Of a stretch of DNA of 64,000 nucleotides, positions 1 through 9,165 are shown in pieces; the first letter of the stretch is position 1; each line of letters starts with the position of its first letter. The translations under genes and the position numbers were made by a program. A model generated the notes under the pieces. The model saw only the letters and a list, made by a program, of their open reading frames with translations. It ran no database searches and was not told the origin of the DNA. The stretch comes from Bacteroidota bacterium (GTDB lineage Bacteria > Bacteroidota > Bacteroidia > Bacteroidales > Lentimicrobiaceae), in NCBI GenBank assembly GCA_009773455.1, contig WSXU01000008.1, positions 1 through 64,000 on the forward strand, given 5' to 3'.

Positions 1-999
1 GTGCTGTTTCCACAGTCGTCGGTTGCAGTCCAGCTGCGGGTCAGGGTGTAATTGTTCGGACAGTTTCCGTCGGTGCGGACCTGACCATTATATACGATGG
101 TTACATTGCTGCTGCAGTTGTCTATGGCTGTTGGGGTACCTGGTGCAGGTACACCGCTGCATTCGCGGGTCATATTTGCAGGTACATAGGTAAAGACCGG
201 TCCTGTGACATCGGCAATGGCAAAAGTTGCACTGGTCGTTGCTGAGTTTCCACATTCGTCGGTTGCTGTCCATGTTACAAGGGCTGAGCCGGTTAAACCG
301 CAAAGGTCGCTCAGGCTCTGGAAGTTGTTGGTGATGGTAACCATGCCACAGAGATCACTGGCAGCTACATTGTTCAGCCAGTTTTCAAGAGCAGCGGTGT
401 TGCCGTTGCCGTCACATTCTACGGTAAGGTCAGAAGGTACGGTGGTGAATACCGGAGCATTGCTGTCAACGATGGTGAAAGTAGCTGAAGTTGTTTTAAT
501 ATTGCCACATCCATCATCTGCTGTGAAGACTACAGTTGCTGAACCGGTTAGTCCGCAGTTGTCGCTCAGTGATATAAAATTGTTGCTCCAGCTGATCTCT
601 CCGCAGTTATCGGTAGCAATTGCTCCGCCATTGGACGAAAGCCATGCATTCAGGTCAGCGCTGTTGCCCGATCCGTCACATTCAACGGTGAGGTTAGCTG
701 CAGGTACTGCAAGATGCGGTGCCTTGGTGTCTTTTACTGTAATCAACTGGCTGGCAACAGTGCTGTTTCCACAGTCGTCGGTTGCAGTCCAGCTGCGGGT
801 CAGGGTGTAATTGTTCGGGCAGTTTCCGTCAGTGCGGACCTGACCGTTATATACGATGGTTACATTGCTGCTGCAGTTATCTACGGCTGTTGGGGTACCT
901 GGAGCAGGCACACCGCTGCATTCGCGGGTGATATCTGCAGGTACAAAAGTGAATCCGGGAGCAACAGTATCTGAAACTATGATCGCATGTGAACACTGT
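1..999 (-). repeat. 759-bp higher-order coding repeat (second copy cut by window edge)
   Basis: The first about 215 bp of the window match 760-974 with few differences, an offset of 759 bp (253 codons). In protein order the units run A (about 999-760), B (about 745-500), B-like (about 485-245) and A again (about 230-1). A carries TRECSGVPAPGTPTA and TATDDCGNS; the B units carry VECDGxGN and LSDxCGLTGSA. The pattern suggests that more A-B-B blocks continue to the left of the window. Confidence 0.85.
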
Positions 1000-3900
1000 G
1001 AAGCATTTCCGATGTTATCAGAGATGGAATAAACCCTGGTAATGGTCTGTGAACAGCTGTTACCATCAGTGTTCTCACTGATCATGGTGAAACTTTCGGG
1101 ATTAATTCCGTTGCCGTCATCTACAGATCCACCTGCATTGATGAAAGCGGCATAGTCAGCAAACGGAGCCGGTACCTCAACTGTACAATTTACATTTACA
1201 GCCGGAGGACAATTGATTACCGGAGGTTCTGCATCAACAACAGTAACTGTCTGAATGCAGGATGAAGTATTCCCTGCGAGATCGGTGACAGTCCAGGTAA
1301 CATCGGTTGTTCCTGTATTGAAGGTCTCAGGCGCATCATTGGTAATATTTCCTACCTGGCAATTGTCAGAAACCTGGGGAAGTCCAAGATCAACATTTGA
1401 AGCGGTATTGCTTCCTGCATCAGGATTTACCACAATACCGGCCGGACATATGATTGATGGATTTGTTACATCATTTACTACTACAAGCTGAATGGAGGAA
1501 CTGCTGTTGCCGTTACCATCGTTAAAATTCCAGGTGATGGTATAGTTTCCCTGGGCGTTGTATGTTAAAGGATCTGAAGTAGTTCCTGTGATTGAACCTG
1601 CGCAGTTGTCTTCTGCTACCGGGGCAGCCACACTTGCTGAACATTCACCGGTTACATCGGCAAGAACCGGAGCAACCGGAGCGGTTACGTCGTCTACAAC
1701 TACAGTCTGCTGGGCAGTGCTGCTGTTGCCATTGCCATCATTAAAAGTCCAGTTAATGGTATAGCTTCCCTGAGCGTTGTATGTTAAAGGATCTGAAGTA
1801 GTTCCGGTGATGGAACCTGCGCAGTTGTCTTCTGCTACCGGGGCAGCTACACTTGCTGAACATTCACCGGTTACATCGGCAAGAACCGGAGCAACAGGAG
1901 CGGTTACGTCGTCTACAATGACAGTCTGCTGTGCAGTGCTGCTGTTGCCATTACCATCGTTAAAAATCCAGTTAATGGTATAGCTTCCCTGAGCATTGTA
2001 TGTTAAAGGATCTGAAGTTGTTCCTGTGATTGAACCTGTGCAGTTGTCTTCTGCTACCGGGGCAGTTACACCGGCAGAACATTCACCGGTTACATCGGCA
2101 AGAACCGGAGCAACAGGAGCGGTTACATCGTCTACAGTGACTGTCTGCTGTGCAGTGCTGCTGTTGCCATTGCCATCGTTAAAAGTCCAGGTGATGGTAT
2201 AGTTTCCCTGAGCGTTGTATGTTAAAGGATCTGAAGTAGTTCCGGTGATGGAACCAGCACAGTTGTCTTCTGCTACCGGGGCAGCTACACTTGCTGAACA
2301 TTCACCGGTTACATCGGCAAGAACCGGAGCAACCGGAGCGGTTACGTCGTCTACAATTACAGACTGCTGGGCAGTGCTGCTGTTGCCATTACCATCATCA
2401 AAAATCCACGTGATGGTATAGTTACCCTGTGCATTATAGGATAAAGGATCAGAAGTGGTTCCTGTAATTGTACCTGAGCAGTTATCTGTGGCTGTAGGAG
2501 CTGATAAAACAGCTGCCAGACATTCACCTGTTATTTCAGGTAAAGTTGTAACATCAGGCACAGGAGCGAGGATGTCATTGATCGTAGCCACAGTGAATGA
2601 TTGGGTTAAAGTGCAATCACTATCATCTGTAATCACTACCTGATAATTTCCGGCTACAATATTCTGGAGATCCTCATCATTGCTTGAATAACCATTCGGA
2701 CCCGTCCAGCTGTATGTGAAAGGAGCTGTTCCTCCGTCTGTGGTGATGTTAATTGAACCATCAGGGGTGCTCTGGCATGAATTATTCCCTGTAATACCGC
2801 TGACCGATAATCCTTCAGCGACAGTTATGGTCATTTCATCCGTAGATGAACATCCGTTTGTACCACTTACGGTTAAGGTATAAGTAAAAGTACCACTGTT
2901 TACCGGGGTGAATACAGGATTGGAAATGTCAGGATTACTCAGACCTGAAGCAGGACTCCATGAATAGGACAATGGTTCGCCCGATCCGGATGCTGAAGCC
3001 GAGCCCTGAAGCTGAAATGTTCCACATAATCCGATGGAAGCATCAGCACCTGCATTAACTGCTGATGGCACAGGCATTACAATTACGGTAGCTGTGGCAA
3101 CACCGGTGCAACCATTCAAAGCTGTTCCGGTTACGGTGTATGAAGAATTGGACACCGGAGAAACTGAAATTGACGAAGAAACGGCTCCACCCGGATTCCA
3201 TACATAGTTGTCGGCTCCGGAAGCAACCAGTGTAGTTTCAGTACCACGGCAAATCTCTGTTTCTGTCGGGCTAACCTGTACCTCAGGAGATGGTTTTACA
3301 GTCACCACAACCTGATCTGTTGAAGAACACTGACCGGAAGCATTGGTTACGGTAAGGGTATAAGTGGTTGTGACATCCGGGCTGGCAATCGGATTGGCTA
3401 TGCCTGCATTGTTAAGGCCTGTTGCCGGACTCCATGAATAGAGCACACCGCCTGAACCGTTCAACTGAGTGGTTAATCCTGAACAAATGGCAACATCGGC
3501 TCCGGCATTTGCAACCAGCGGTGTTGGGCTGCCAATGGTAGCAGATGCAGAAGCCGGATCATTGCAGCTTTCGGGGTCACGGACCAATATAGTATAATTC
3601 CCGGCTGAAAGTCCTGTGAAGGTGTTGGATGTCTGCCAGTTGTTTCCGTTATTCCTTGAATATTCATAACTGCCGCTGCCACCGGTAGCATTTACAGTGA
3701 TTACTCCGTTGTTCTGGCCATTGCACTGGACATTTTGTGCTGTAACAGAGGCTATGGTCAACTGCTCGTATATATTGATCACTTTTTCTACATAAACAAT
3801 GTTTTCATCACAGGGACAGGAGTTTCTGACCCTGACGATGAAGGTTTCTCCATTGTCAGCCAGTCCGTCACTTACAGCATAGTAAGGGATTACATAAGAG

Positions 3901-5138
3901 GCCTGTCCGGCAGGAATGGTCACCTGGGCCGGGAAAGGCTGTCCGTCCGTGGTCAGAATATCAGAACCGTTAACGGCTGACCCTGAGATCAGGATATCAA
4001 CTGTATAATCCTGGGTGAGATCTGTTGTCTGGCGGGTGATGGTGAGGCTGTTATTGAGGCAACCTTCAAAAATATTGTTGTTGTTCGGAATGTTGTTACC
4101 GATCTGGTTTAATGCAATCTGCTCTGATGAGAAGCTGTTTCCTTCAAGGAAAATACCCGAATCCCATTTACGGTCGGATACATCTGCGATGGCAAGTTTA
4201 ATATGATAGGTCTGACAAGGTGTTACCTGGTGAAATGCAGTGAGAACAACGGTACATCCGTCGTATTCCATATAAATGCCACCGCCGTTACCACCACTGC
4301 TGGTTGTACCGTCACCGTTATCTATATAATAAGCGGCATTCTGTGCCGGGCAATTCGGGTTGGGACCCCAGTTCCTGTTATGACTGGATGGTGAATACCT
4401 GCCCTGTGCATGTATATTATTGATTGTAACCGGCGTAACACCGTCGGGCAGTTTGGCGATATTCTTGCCGGTCAGACCAGGGTCGTTTGTTATACCGGGG
4501 CCTGATAACAGGAATGCAAAAACATCATTAAACTGTGAACAGGTCCATTCAAGATATTCTTCTGAAGCAAAAACATACCGGAACTCGACTACATTGCCAG
4601 CGGGTACAAAATCGAATTCAAGTACTGCTGCATCATAGGTATTGTAACCTGCAATAGAAGTGAGGTCTGCATCACCCGAAGTGCCGACTTCCCTGGTCGT
4701 GCTGTAACTTTCATTGGGTCCTTCTGCATCGGCTATATATCCGGTTGATAAAATAAGTCCTTCTTCAATGGGAAAATTGGAGTTCCCCCTGTTGAAATAA
4801 CCCAGCCCGCGCTGTTCAGGATTGGAATTGTTCCAAAGCCCGGCATAGGTTACATTTGAAGCCTGCAGGCAGCCCTGAACCAGGAGATTCTGCACCAGAC
4901 CAGCTGCATTATATGCTGCGTATGTGCTGTTTTCATTTACTGCAATGGATCCGGATGGAGCCATTGGTGCAACACCGCCCTGTGCTTCTTTAAGACCTGG
5001 CTTTTTTACTTCAGGAGTCCTTTCAGGAAGGATATCATGATTGGTTCCCAACTGGGCTTTAACACCGGCAACTGCTATAATTGCCAAAAAAGCCGTAAGG
5101 ATAAACCTGGCTCTGATGCTCACAGTAATTGTTTTCAT
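1..5138 (-). CDS. Giant secreted choice-of-anchor L / PKD / HYR repeat protein, 3' end outside window
   Basis: The frame is open from an ATG at 5138 to the window edge, giving 1,712 residues without a stop, so the C-terminus is missing. Residues 1-28 form a signal peptide ending VKA before Gln29. Residues about 75-335 match the choice-of-anchor L domain (FASEEY motif, then an IADVSDRKWDSG segment). About 340-455 is a Calx-beta-like segment, about 460-540 a SprB-like repeat (NGVITVNATGGSG), about 540-830 PKD/SprB-type repeats (VNAGADASI, YSWSPASGL), about 830-1215 near-identical 73-residue units (PVLADVTGECSA, ITWTFNDGNGN), and about 1215-1712 HYR-like units with TATDDCGNS motifs. Proteins of this build in Bacteroidota are usually exported by T9SS and act as adhesins or gliding-type surface proteins; the sorting domain would lie outside the window, so that role is inference. 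It is transcribed away from the rluB-like gene. Confidence 0.9.
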   Translation of the reverse strand, partial: MKTITVSIRARFILTAFLAIIAVAGVKAQLGTNHDILPERTPEVKKPGLKEAQGGVAPMAPSGSIAVNENSTYAAYNAAGLVQNLLVQGCLQASNVTYAGLWNNSNPEQRGLGYFNRGNSNFPIEEGLILSTGYIADAEGPNESYSTTREVGTSGDADLTSIAGYNTYDAAVLEFDFVPAGNVVEFRYVFASEEYLEWTCSQFNDVFAFLLSGPGITNDPGLTGKNIAKLPDGVTPVTINNIHAQGRYSPSSHNRNWGPNPNCPAQNAAYYIDNGDGTTSSGGNGGGIYMEYDGCTVVLTAFHQVTPCQTYHIKLAIADVSDRKWDSGIFLEGNSFSSEQIALNQIGNNIPNNNNIFEGCLNNSLTITRQTTDLTQDYTVDILISGSAVNGSDILTTDGQPFPAQVTIPAGQASYVIPYYAVSDGLADNGETFIVRVRNSCPCDENIVYVEKVINIYEQLTIASVTAQNVQCNGQNNGVITVNATGGSGSYEYSRNNGNNWQTSNTFTGLSAGNYTILVRDPESCNDPASASATIGSPTPLVANAGADVAICSGLTTQLNGSGGVLYSWSPATGLNNAGIANPIASPDVTTTYTLTVTNASGQCSSTDQVVVTVKPSPEVQVSPTETEICRGTETTLVASGADNYVWNPGGAVSSSISVSPVSNSSYTVTGTALNGCTGVATATVIVMPVPSAVNAGADASIGLCGTFQLQGSASASGSGEPLSYSWSPASGLSNPDISNPVFTPVNSGTFTYTLTVSGTNGCSSTDEMTITVAEGLSVSGITGNNSCQSTPDGSINITTDGGTAPFTYSWTGPNGYSSNDEDLQNIVAGNYQVVITDDSDCTLTQSFTVATINDILAPVPDVTTLPEITGECLAAVLSAPTATDNCSGTITGTTSDPLSYNAQGNYTITWIFDDGNGNSSTAQQSVIVDDVTAPVAPVLADVTGECSASVAAPVAEDNCAGSITGTTSDPLTYNAQGNYTITWTFNDGNGNSSTAQQTVTVDDVTAPVAPVLADVTGECSAGVTAPVAEDNCTGSITGTTSDPLTYNAQGSYTINWIFNDGNGNSSTAQQTVIVDDVTAPVAPVLADVTGECSASVAAPVAEDNCAGSITGTTSDPLTYNAQGSYTINWTFNDGNGNSSTAQQTVVVDDVTAPVAPVLADVTGECSASVAAPVAEDNCAGSITGTTSDPLTYNAQGNYTITWNFNDGNGNSSSSIQLVVVNDVTNPSIICPAGIVVNPDAGSNTASNVDLGLPQVSDNCQVGNITNDAPETFNTGTTDVTWTVTDLAGNTSSCIQTVTVVDAEPPVINCPPAVNVNCTVEVPAPFADYAAFINAGGSVDDGNGINPESFTMISENTDGNSCSQTITRVYSISDNIGNASQCSHAIIVSDTVAPGFTFVPADITRECSGVPAPGTPTAVDNCSSNVTIVYNGQVRTDGNCPNNYTLTRSWTATDDCGNSTVASQLITVKDTKAPHLAVPAANLTVECDGSGNSADLNAWLSSNGGAIATDNCGEISWSNNFISLSDNCGLTGSATVVFTADDGCGNIKTTSATFTIVDSNAPVFTTVPSDLTVECDGNGNTAALENWLNNVAASDLCGMVTITNNFQSLSDLCGLTGSALVTWTATDECGNSATTSATFAIADVTGPVFTYVPANMTRECSGVPAPGTPTAIDNCSSNVTIVYNGQVRTDGNCPNNYTLTRSWTATDDCGNS
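1500..2560 (-). repeat. 219-bp tandem coding repeats, about five units
   Basis: Inside the giant surface gene, the same segment recurs at 1558, 1777, 1996 and 2215, exactly 219 bp (73 codons) apart, with a divergent copy starting near 2434. The four inner copies differ by only a few bases. Each encodes one Ig-like unit with the order DDVTAPVAPVLADVTGECS, AEDNCAG, TTSDPLTYNAQGNYT, ITWTFNDGNGN. Near-identity at the DNA level points to recent expansion or ongoing homogenisation. Confidence 0.95.
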
Positions 5139-5587
5139 AACTTTATATTTAACTATCAATTTGTTTTCCGTTTTTCTGCCGGGCGGCAGTAAAATTTTCC
5201 ACTTCTCTGCAATCTCACTTATGCTTCTTCCCCCGAATTAGCTTAAGAAACAAGAACTTTACAAATCAAGCCTTTTCAAGATTTCAATACCGCTGAAACT
5301 GATTCTTTGATATTGCAGGCTAATTGCATAATGACAAGGAAAATATCGATACAAATTTATAGCGGTATGGAGGGGAGCGCAATACGGTTTAATACCCCTT
5401 TTGCTTCGGAACCACTTGATATCAGATAGGTAGGATTACCCACCAATAAGTATTTATACTCATTCGTGGATGATTATCTTCATATGTCTGTCTAATAATT
5501 ATATATTACTCCCCTATATGTATGATATGAAACAAAAAAAAACTGCCTTTCAGCAGTTTTACTTGTATTCCTGAGTTATTTTCAATT
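5139..5587. other. Intergenic region between the giant surface gene and the rluB-like gene
   Basis: An AT-rich stretch of 449 bp. It must hold the promoter of the giant gene (minus strand), but I see no clear TAnnTTTG element with a -33 partner. A short GC-rich hairpin (CTGCC/GGCAG, 5176-5189) lies in the presumed leader. The rluB-like terminator is at its right end. No convincing small gene is seen. Confidence 0.6.
5530..5560 (-). terminator. Rho-independent terminator of the rluB-like gene
   Basis: Read on the minus strand, AAAACTGC and GCAGTTTT form a perfect 8-bp stem (5560-5553 with 5546-5539) around a 6-nt loop, followed by a run of T. It lies 28 bp after the stop of the rluB-like gene. 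Confidence 0.8.
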
Positions 5588-7429
5588 TCAGATCATCATC
5601 ATCATATTGATTTCATTCTGATCCAGAAAACGCCACCTTCCCCTGGGAAGATCCTTTTTTGTAAGGTTGGCAAATGCAACACGGTCGAGCTTAACTATTT
5701 CGTATTCAAGTGCTTCGAAAAGCCGCCTGACTACCCTGTTTTTCCCGGAATGGATGACCACACCAATGCTTTTCTTATCATTGGCTGTTCCGGTGTAGGC
5801 TATCTCATCCACCGCCATCAGACCGTCCTCAAGTTCTACACCTTCCGAGAGTTGAATCATATCGGCCTTGGAGAGCGCTTTGTCCAGTTCAACATGATAC
5901 ACTTTCCGCACCTTGTGACCCGGATGGGTGAGTTTTTTGGCCATTTCTCCATCGTTGGTGAACAGCAGTAACCCTGATGTATTCCGGTCGAGACGTCCGA
6001 CAGGGTAAACCCTCTCCCGGCAGGCATCTTTAATCAGCATCATCACCGTATTTCTTTCCTGTGGATCATCCACCGTGGTGATGTAACCTTTGGGCTTGTT
6101 CAGCAACAGGTAAACCTTCTTTTCAATATTGAGGGTTTCACCTCCAAACTGTACCTTATCTTCCCGCGTAACTTTGGTGCCCAGTTCTGTCACTATTTTA
6201 CCGTTGACGGATACTGCTCCTGATTCTATCAGGGTATCAGCCTCCCTGCGTGAGCATATGCCGGAATTCGAAATATATTTATTCAGACGGATGGTTCCAT
6301 CGTTGGCATAACCCTTTTTACCTCCCTGTTTTTTAGGTTCGGGTGATTTATCACGACTGAAGGTGCCAGACCTGCGGGGTTCATCCTTATCGGCAAACCT
6401 GCTTTTGGGCCTGATATCACCTTCGTCTGTCTTTATCCTGGTCCTGGGTTCAGAGGGGGTTCTTTCCGAAAATTTGCTGGCATGTGTCCTGGCAGGCTTA
6501 TCCTCCCTGCCGCCTCTGTATGAGCCGGATGACCCTGTTTCCCTCTCCTTTTCATCTGCAGGCTTTCTGCCCTTGTATGCACGGTCACCGGCGGGTTTAT
6601 TGTCCGAAAAGCGCCTTTCGCGCGGTGCTCCGGACTCTTCGCTGCGCTTCCATGGCCGTTCAGGTTTCTCATCCCTGCTTCCCTTATAGGTGCGCGGTGA
6701 ATCAGTACTTCCCGGAGAATCATCGGTTGCTCTGCGGCTTTTATATGGGCGATCGCCCGATGGTTTGTCCGAATATCTCCTTTCCCTGGGGGCTCCGGAT
6801 TCATCATCGCGTTTCCAGGGGCGGGCTGGTTTATCGTCACGGTTGCTTCGGTAGGTTCCCGCTGAATCTTTTCCCTCCGGGGATTCTCCGGATGGTCTGC
6901 GGCTTTTATATGGACGGTCATCCGATGGTTTGCTGCCGGCATAGCGTTTTTCCCGTGGAGCACCTGAATTTTCATCACGTTTCCAGGGACCGGATGGTTT
7001 GTCTTCCAGGTTACCTTTGTAAGGCCTGGGCTTATAAGTTCCTTCTTCCCTTCCTTCAACAGGTCTGCGGCTTTTATACGGACGATCTCCTTCCTGTTTG
7101 TTCTCTGTAAAGCGTCTTTCCCTGGGTGCACCGGATGTTTCATCGCGTTTCCATGGCGCGGAAGGTTTCTCATCCCTTTTCCCCCTGTATGATGGCCGCG
7201 GGGTATCGGAACTTTCTGCTTTCCCGTAAGGTTTCCGGCCTTTAAAGGGCCTGTCAGCTCCCGAAGGAGTTCCTGCTTCGCTTTCTTTTGGTTTGTAACT
7301 ACGGGGGGCCCTTTCTGATGGTTTCCCATCCGGCCTGCCCTTACCGGCGCGCCTTTTATCGGGGGCTCCATCGGGCTTTCTTCTTTTCTCCGGACTTCCT
7401 TCTCCGGTGAATTTTCTCATTGCATTCAT
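5588..7429 (-). CDS. rluB: RluB-family 23S rRNA pseudouridine synthase with long basic repeat extension
   Basis: The C-terminal part is a complete RsuA/RluB-type pseudouridine synthase: an S4 RNA-binding domain at about 379-430 (RLNKYISNSGICSRREAD), the synthase domain from about 438, and the catalytic Asp481 in GRLDRNTSGLLLF. Such enzymes isomerise uridine in rRNA (RluB: the peptidyl transferase region of 23S rRNA). About 375 residues precede this and are low-complexity and rich in K, R, P, S, G, D and E, with 4.5 repeats of about 56 residues built on DRPYKSRRP, RDEKPxxPWKRDE and SGAPRERR. Bacteroidota RluB homologues often carry basic N-terminal extensions; the number and regularity here are notable. 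The protein ends in an odd NMMMMI tail. A second in-frame Met at residue 4 is an alternative start. RluB and related enzymes cannot be told apart with certainty by eye. Confidence 0.88.
   Translation of the reverse strand: MNAMRKFTGEGSPEKRRKPDGAPDKRRAGKGRPDGKPSERAPRSYKPKESEAGTPSGADRPFKGRKPYGKAESSDTPRPSYRGKRDEKPSAPWKRDETSGAPRERRFTENKQEGDRPYKSRRPVEGREEGTYKPRPYKGNLEDKPSGPWKRDENSGAPREKRYAGSKPSDDRPYKSRRPSGESPEGKDSAGTYRSNRDDKPARPWKRDDESGAPRERRYSDKPSGDRPYKSRRATDDSPGSTDSPRTYKGSRDEKPERPWKRSEESGAPRERRFSDNKPAGDRAYKGRKPADEKERETGSSGSYRGGREDKPARTHASKFSERTPSEPRTRIKTDEGDIRPKSRFADKDEPRRSGTFSRDKSPEPKKQGGKKGYANDGTIRLNKYISNSGICSRREADTLIESGAVSVNGKIVTELGTKVTREDKVQFGGETLNIEKKVYLLLNKPKGYITTVDDPQERNTVMMLIKDACRERVYPVGRLDRNTSGLLLFTNDGEMAKKLTHPGHKVRKVYHVELDKALSKADMIQLSEGVELEDGLMAVDEIAYTGTANDKKSIGVVIHSGKNRVVRRLFEALEYEIVKLDRVAFANLTKKDLPRGRWRFLDQNEINMMMMI
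6490..7255 (-). repeat. About 170-bp tandem coding repeats in the rluB-like gene
   Basis: Encodes residues about 59-315 of the pseudouridine synthase. Four full units and one partial unit begin near residues 59, 114, 171, 225 and 281. Each has the order DRPYKSRRP, a variable acidic or serine-rich spacer, KPxRPWKR, SGAPRERR. Spacer lengths differ, so the units are not exact DNA copies, unlike the 219-bp repeats in the neighbouring surface gene. Confidence 0.9.
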
Positions 7430-7663
7430 TTATAACCAGTTTAGCCTGCAAAGGTAGCGAAGATTCTCACATTGCTTCCACAATTCTCAGAATACTGAAA
7501 ATCAAATATTTTCATATATCAATATCGTTACTATTTATAAAAGTCGCTCCTGTTGCGAATCTTTTTGCCGAAACACGCGGTAAACGGCTAATTTTTTCGT
7601 ATATTCGTAGTACTTTCAGGCATATCAGCTATCCCGTTCTTTGTTCACGAAAAAATTACAGCT

Positions 7664-8794
7664 ATGGATACTTCAGATGAAAAAGTAATTGTAATCGCCC
7701 GATATTCCAATTCAAGGGCTTTGCTTCTGAAATCGAGACTCGAAGCAGAAGGGATCGATTGTTTTCTGGCCCACCAGAACATACTTCAGGCCGCTGTTTC
7801 AGGAGGTGTTGAAATAAAAGTCAGAAGATCGGATGTCGAAAAAGCCCTCAGGGTCATTGAGTCATCAAAGGAAGAACATGGCAAACAAAAGGAAGACTCG
7901 GTAAAATCACTCCGCAGTGTCAGGAAGATCCTCGTCCCGGTCGACTTCTCAGATGCTTCATTCAGGGCATGCAGCTTTGCCCTTGGACTTGCCGGTAAAC
8001 TAAAAGCAGAAATCAAGCTCCTCCATGTTTATTATAATCCGGTTCTCGACATCGCCCCCTTTGATACCAGCCACGCCTACCAGATCAACCTGGTAAATTA
8101 CCTGCATGAATCAGAACAGAATGCCCGTCACCAGCTGGTTAAACTTGCGAAGGACCTGAAACAACAGGTAAAGGGTTCAAATCCGGATCTCAAAATTTCC
8201 ACCAGCCTTTCCAATGGACTTGCCGCGGAAGAAATTGCGCTGGCAGCCAATCGGTTCAGACCCGGGCTGATTATTCTCGGTACCCGGGGCATCGGAAACC
8301 AGACAGGCGGATTTCTCGGAAGTGTCACCGCAAAAGTGATTGAAAAAACCAAAACACCTGTGCTGGCCATTCCGGAAAACAGCCGCTTTACCAGCCTTGA
8401 AAAGATCAAACACGTGATGTATGCCACGGATTTTGATCAGTCTGACCATCTGGCCATCAGCCGGCTGATCGGATTGCTGCATCCGTTTAACGTAAGCCTG
8501 CACTGTGTGCACATCAGTGTCGGAGTCAAGAAATCGTGGGATAAGGTGAAAATGGAAGGGTTGAGTGCATTTCTCACAAAAGAGTATAAGAAATACCCGG
8601 TTAAATGTGAAATCATCGTCAGTAATGATGTCATCAACGGCATGGAAACCTACATCCGCGACAATGGCATCGATGTGATCGCCCTCACCAACCACAACCG
8701 CAGCCTGCTTTCCAGTTTCTTCACCCCGAGTATTACCAAAAAGGTGCTGAACAGGATTTCGAAGCCACTCTTTATCTTTAAAGCCATAGAATAA
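7664..8794 (+). CDS. DUF2007 plus double universal stress protein (UspA) domain protein
   Basis: Three modules are visible. Residues about 8-68 resemble DUF2007, a small signal-transducing domain (VIVIARYSNSRALLLKSRLEAEGI). Residues about 86-237 form a UspA domain with a complete ATP-binding signature G-2x-G-9x-G-S (Gly206 to Ser220, GTRGIGNQTGGFLGS). Residues about 247-374 form a second Usp domain where the matching segment (LTNHNRSLLSSFFTPS) lacks the glycines, so only the first domain is expected to bind ATP. Usp proteins are cytoplasmic stress-response factors. The gene is divergent from the rluB-like gene and convergent with yraN, 3 bp away. Confidence 0.9.
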   Translation: MDTSDEKVIVIARYSNSRALLLKSRLEAEGIDCFLAHQNILQAAVSGGVEIKVRRSDVEKALRVIESSKEEHGKQKEDSVKSLRSVRKILVPVDFSDASFRACSFALGLAGKLKAEIKLLHVYYNPVLDIAPFDTSHAYQINLVNYLHESEQNARHQLVKLAKDLKQQVKGSNPDLKISTSLSNGLAAEEIALAANRFRPGLIILGTRGIGNQTGGFLGSVTAKVIEKTKTPVLAIPENSRFTSLEKIKHVMYATDFDQSDHLAISRLIGLLHPFNVSLHCVHISVGVKKSWDKVKMEGLSAFLTKEYKKYPVKCEIIVSNDVINGMETYIRDNGIDVIALTNHNRSLLSSFFTPSITKKVLNRISKPLFIFKAIE

Positions 8795-8797
8795 GCG

Positions 8798-9160
8798 TCA
8801 GAGCACCGGATAAAAGGCGTCCTCGATGTGCTTCACCTCTTTTGTGGTGGAGTTCAGGATAATTGACACGACATCAAAACGGACTTCGAGTGCGATATCA
8901 TTCTTCTCAATGTAAGCCTGCGCAGCCCTTACAAGGAAACGTTGCTTGCCTGCATTGACAAACACTTCCGGCTCACCGAAAAATGCGGACCGGCGGGTTT
9001 TAACTTCAACAATAACCAGGTATTTGTCCTTCTCAGCGATGATGTCGATCTCATCCTTACCAAAACGCCAGTTGGTGTTACGGATGGTGAAGCCTTTTTC
9101 ACGGAGATGTTTCAACGCAACTTCCTCTCCCAGGCGGCCAAGGTCATTGTGTTCAGCCAT
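8798..9160 (-). CDS. YraN family (UPF0102) endonuclease-like protein
   Basis: At 120 residues this matches the usual YraN length. The restriction-endonuclease-like core is intact: LGRLGEEVALKHL near the N-terminus, then Asp39 in DEIDIIA, and Glu52 and Lys54 in VIVEVKTR, giving the D...ExK pattern. The family is often found near rnhB and has been linked to recombination and repair, but its substrate is not settled. It lies 5 bp downstream of the LD-carboxypeptidase gene on the same strand and is probably co-transcribed. Confidence 0.92.
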   Translation of the reverse strand: MAEHNDLGRLGEEVALKHLREKGFTIRNTNWRFGKDEIDIIAEKDKYLVIVEVKTRRSAFFGEPEVFVNAGKQRFLVRAAQAYIEKNDIALEVRFDVVSIILNSTTKEVKHIEDAFYPVL

Positions 9161-9165
9161 ATTGA

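Noticed and set aside
1500-2560. CRISPR array suspected from regular spacing
   Set aside because: Units are 219 bp of open coding sequence without short repeats and unique spacers.
205-2643. Chain of plus-strand reading frames of 60-200 codons
   Set aside because: They are antisense shadows of the giant surface gene; the 219-bp repeats produce four equal frames, and no start or family match is seen.
6433-7371. 312-codon frame on the minus strand and 208-codon frame on the plus strand inside the rluB-like gene
   Set aside because: They run through the tandem repeats in other frames; the low stop frequency comes from the repeat composition, and the RluB frame is the one with domains.
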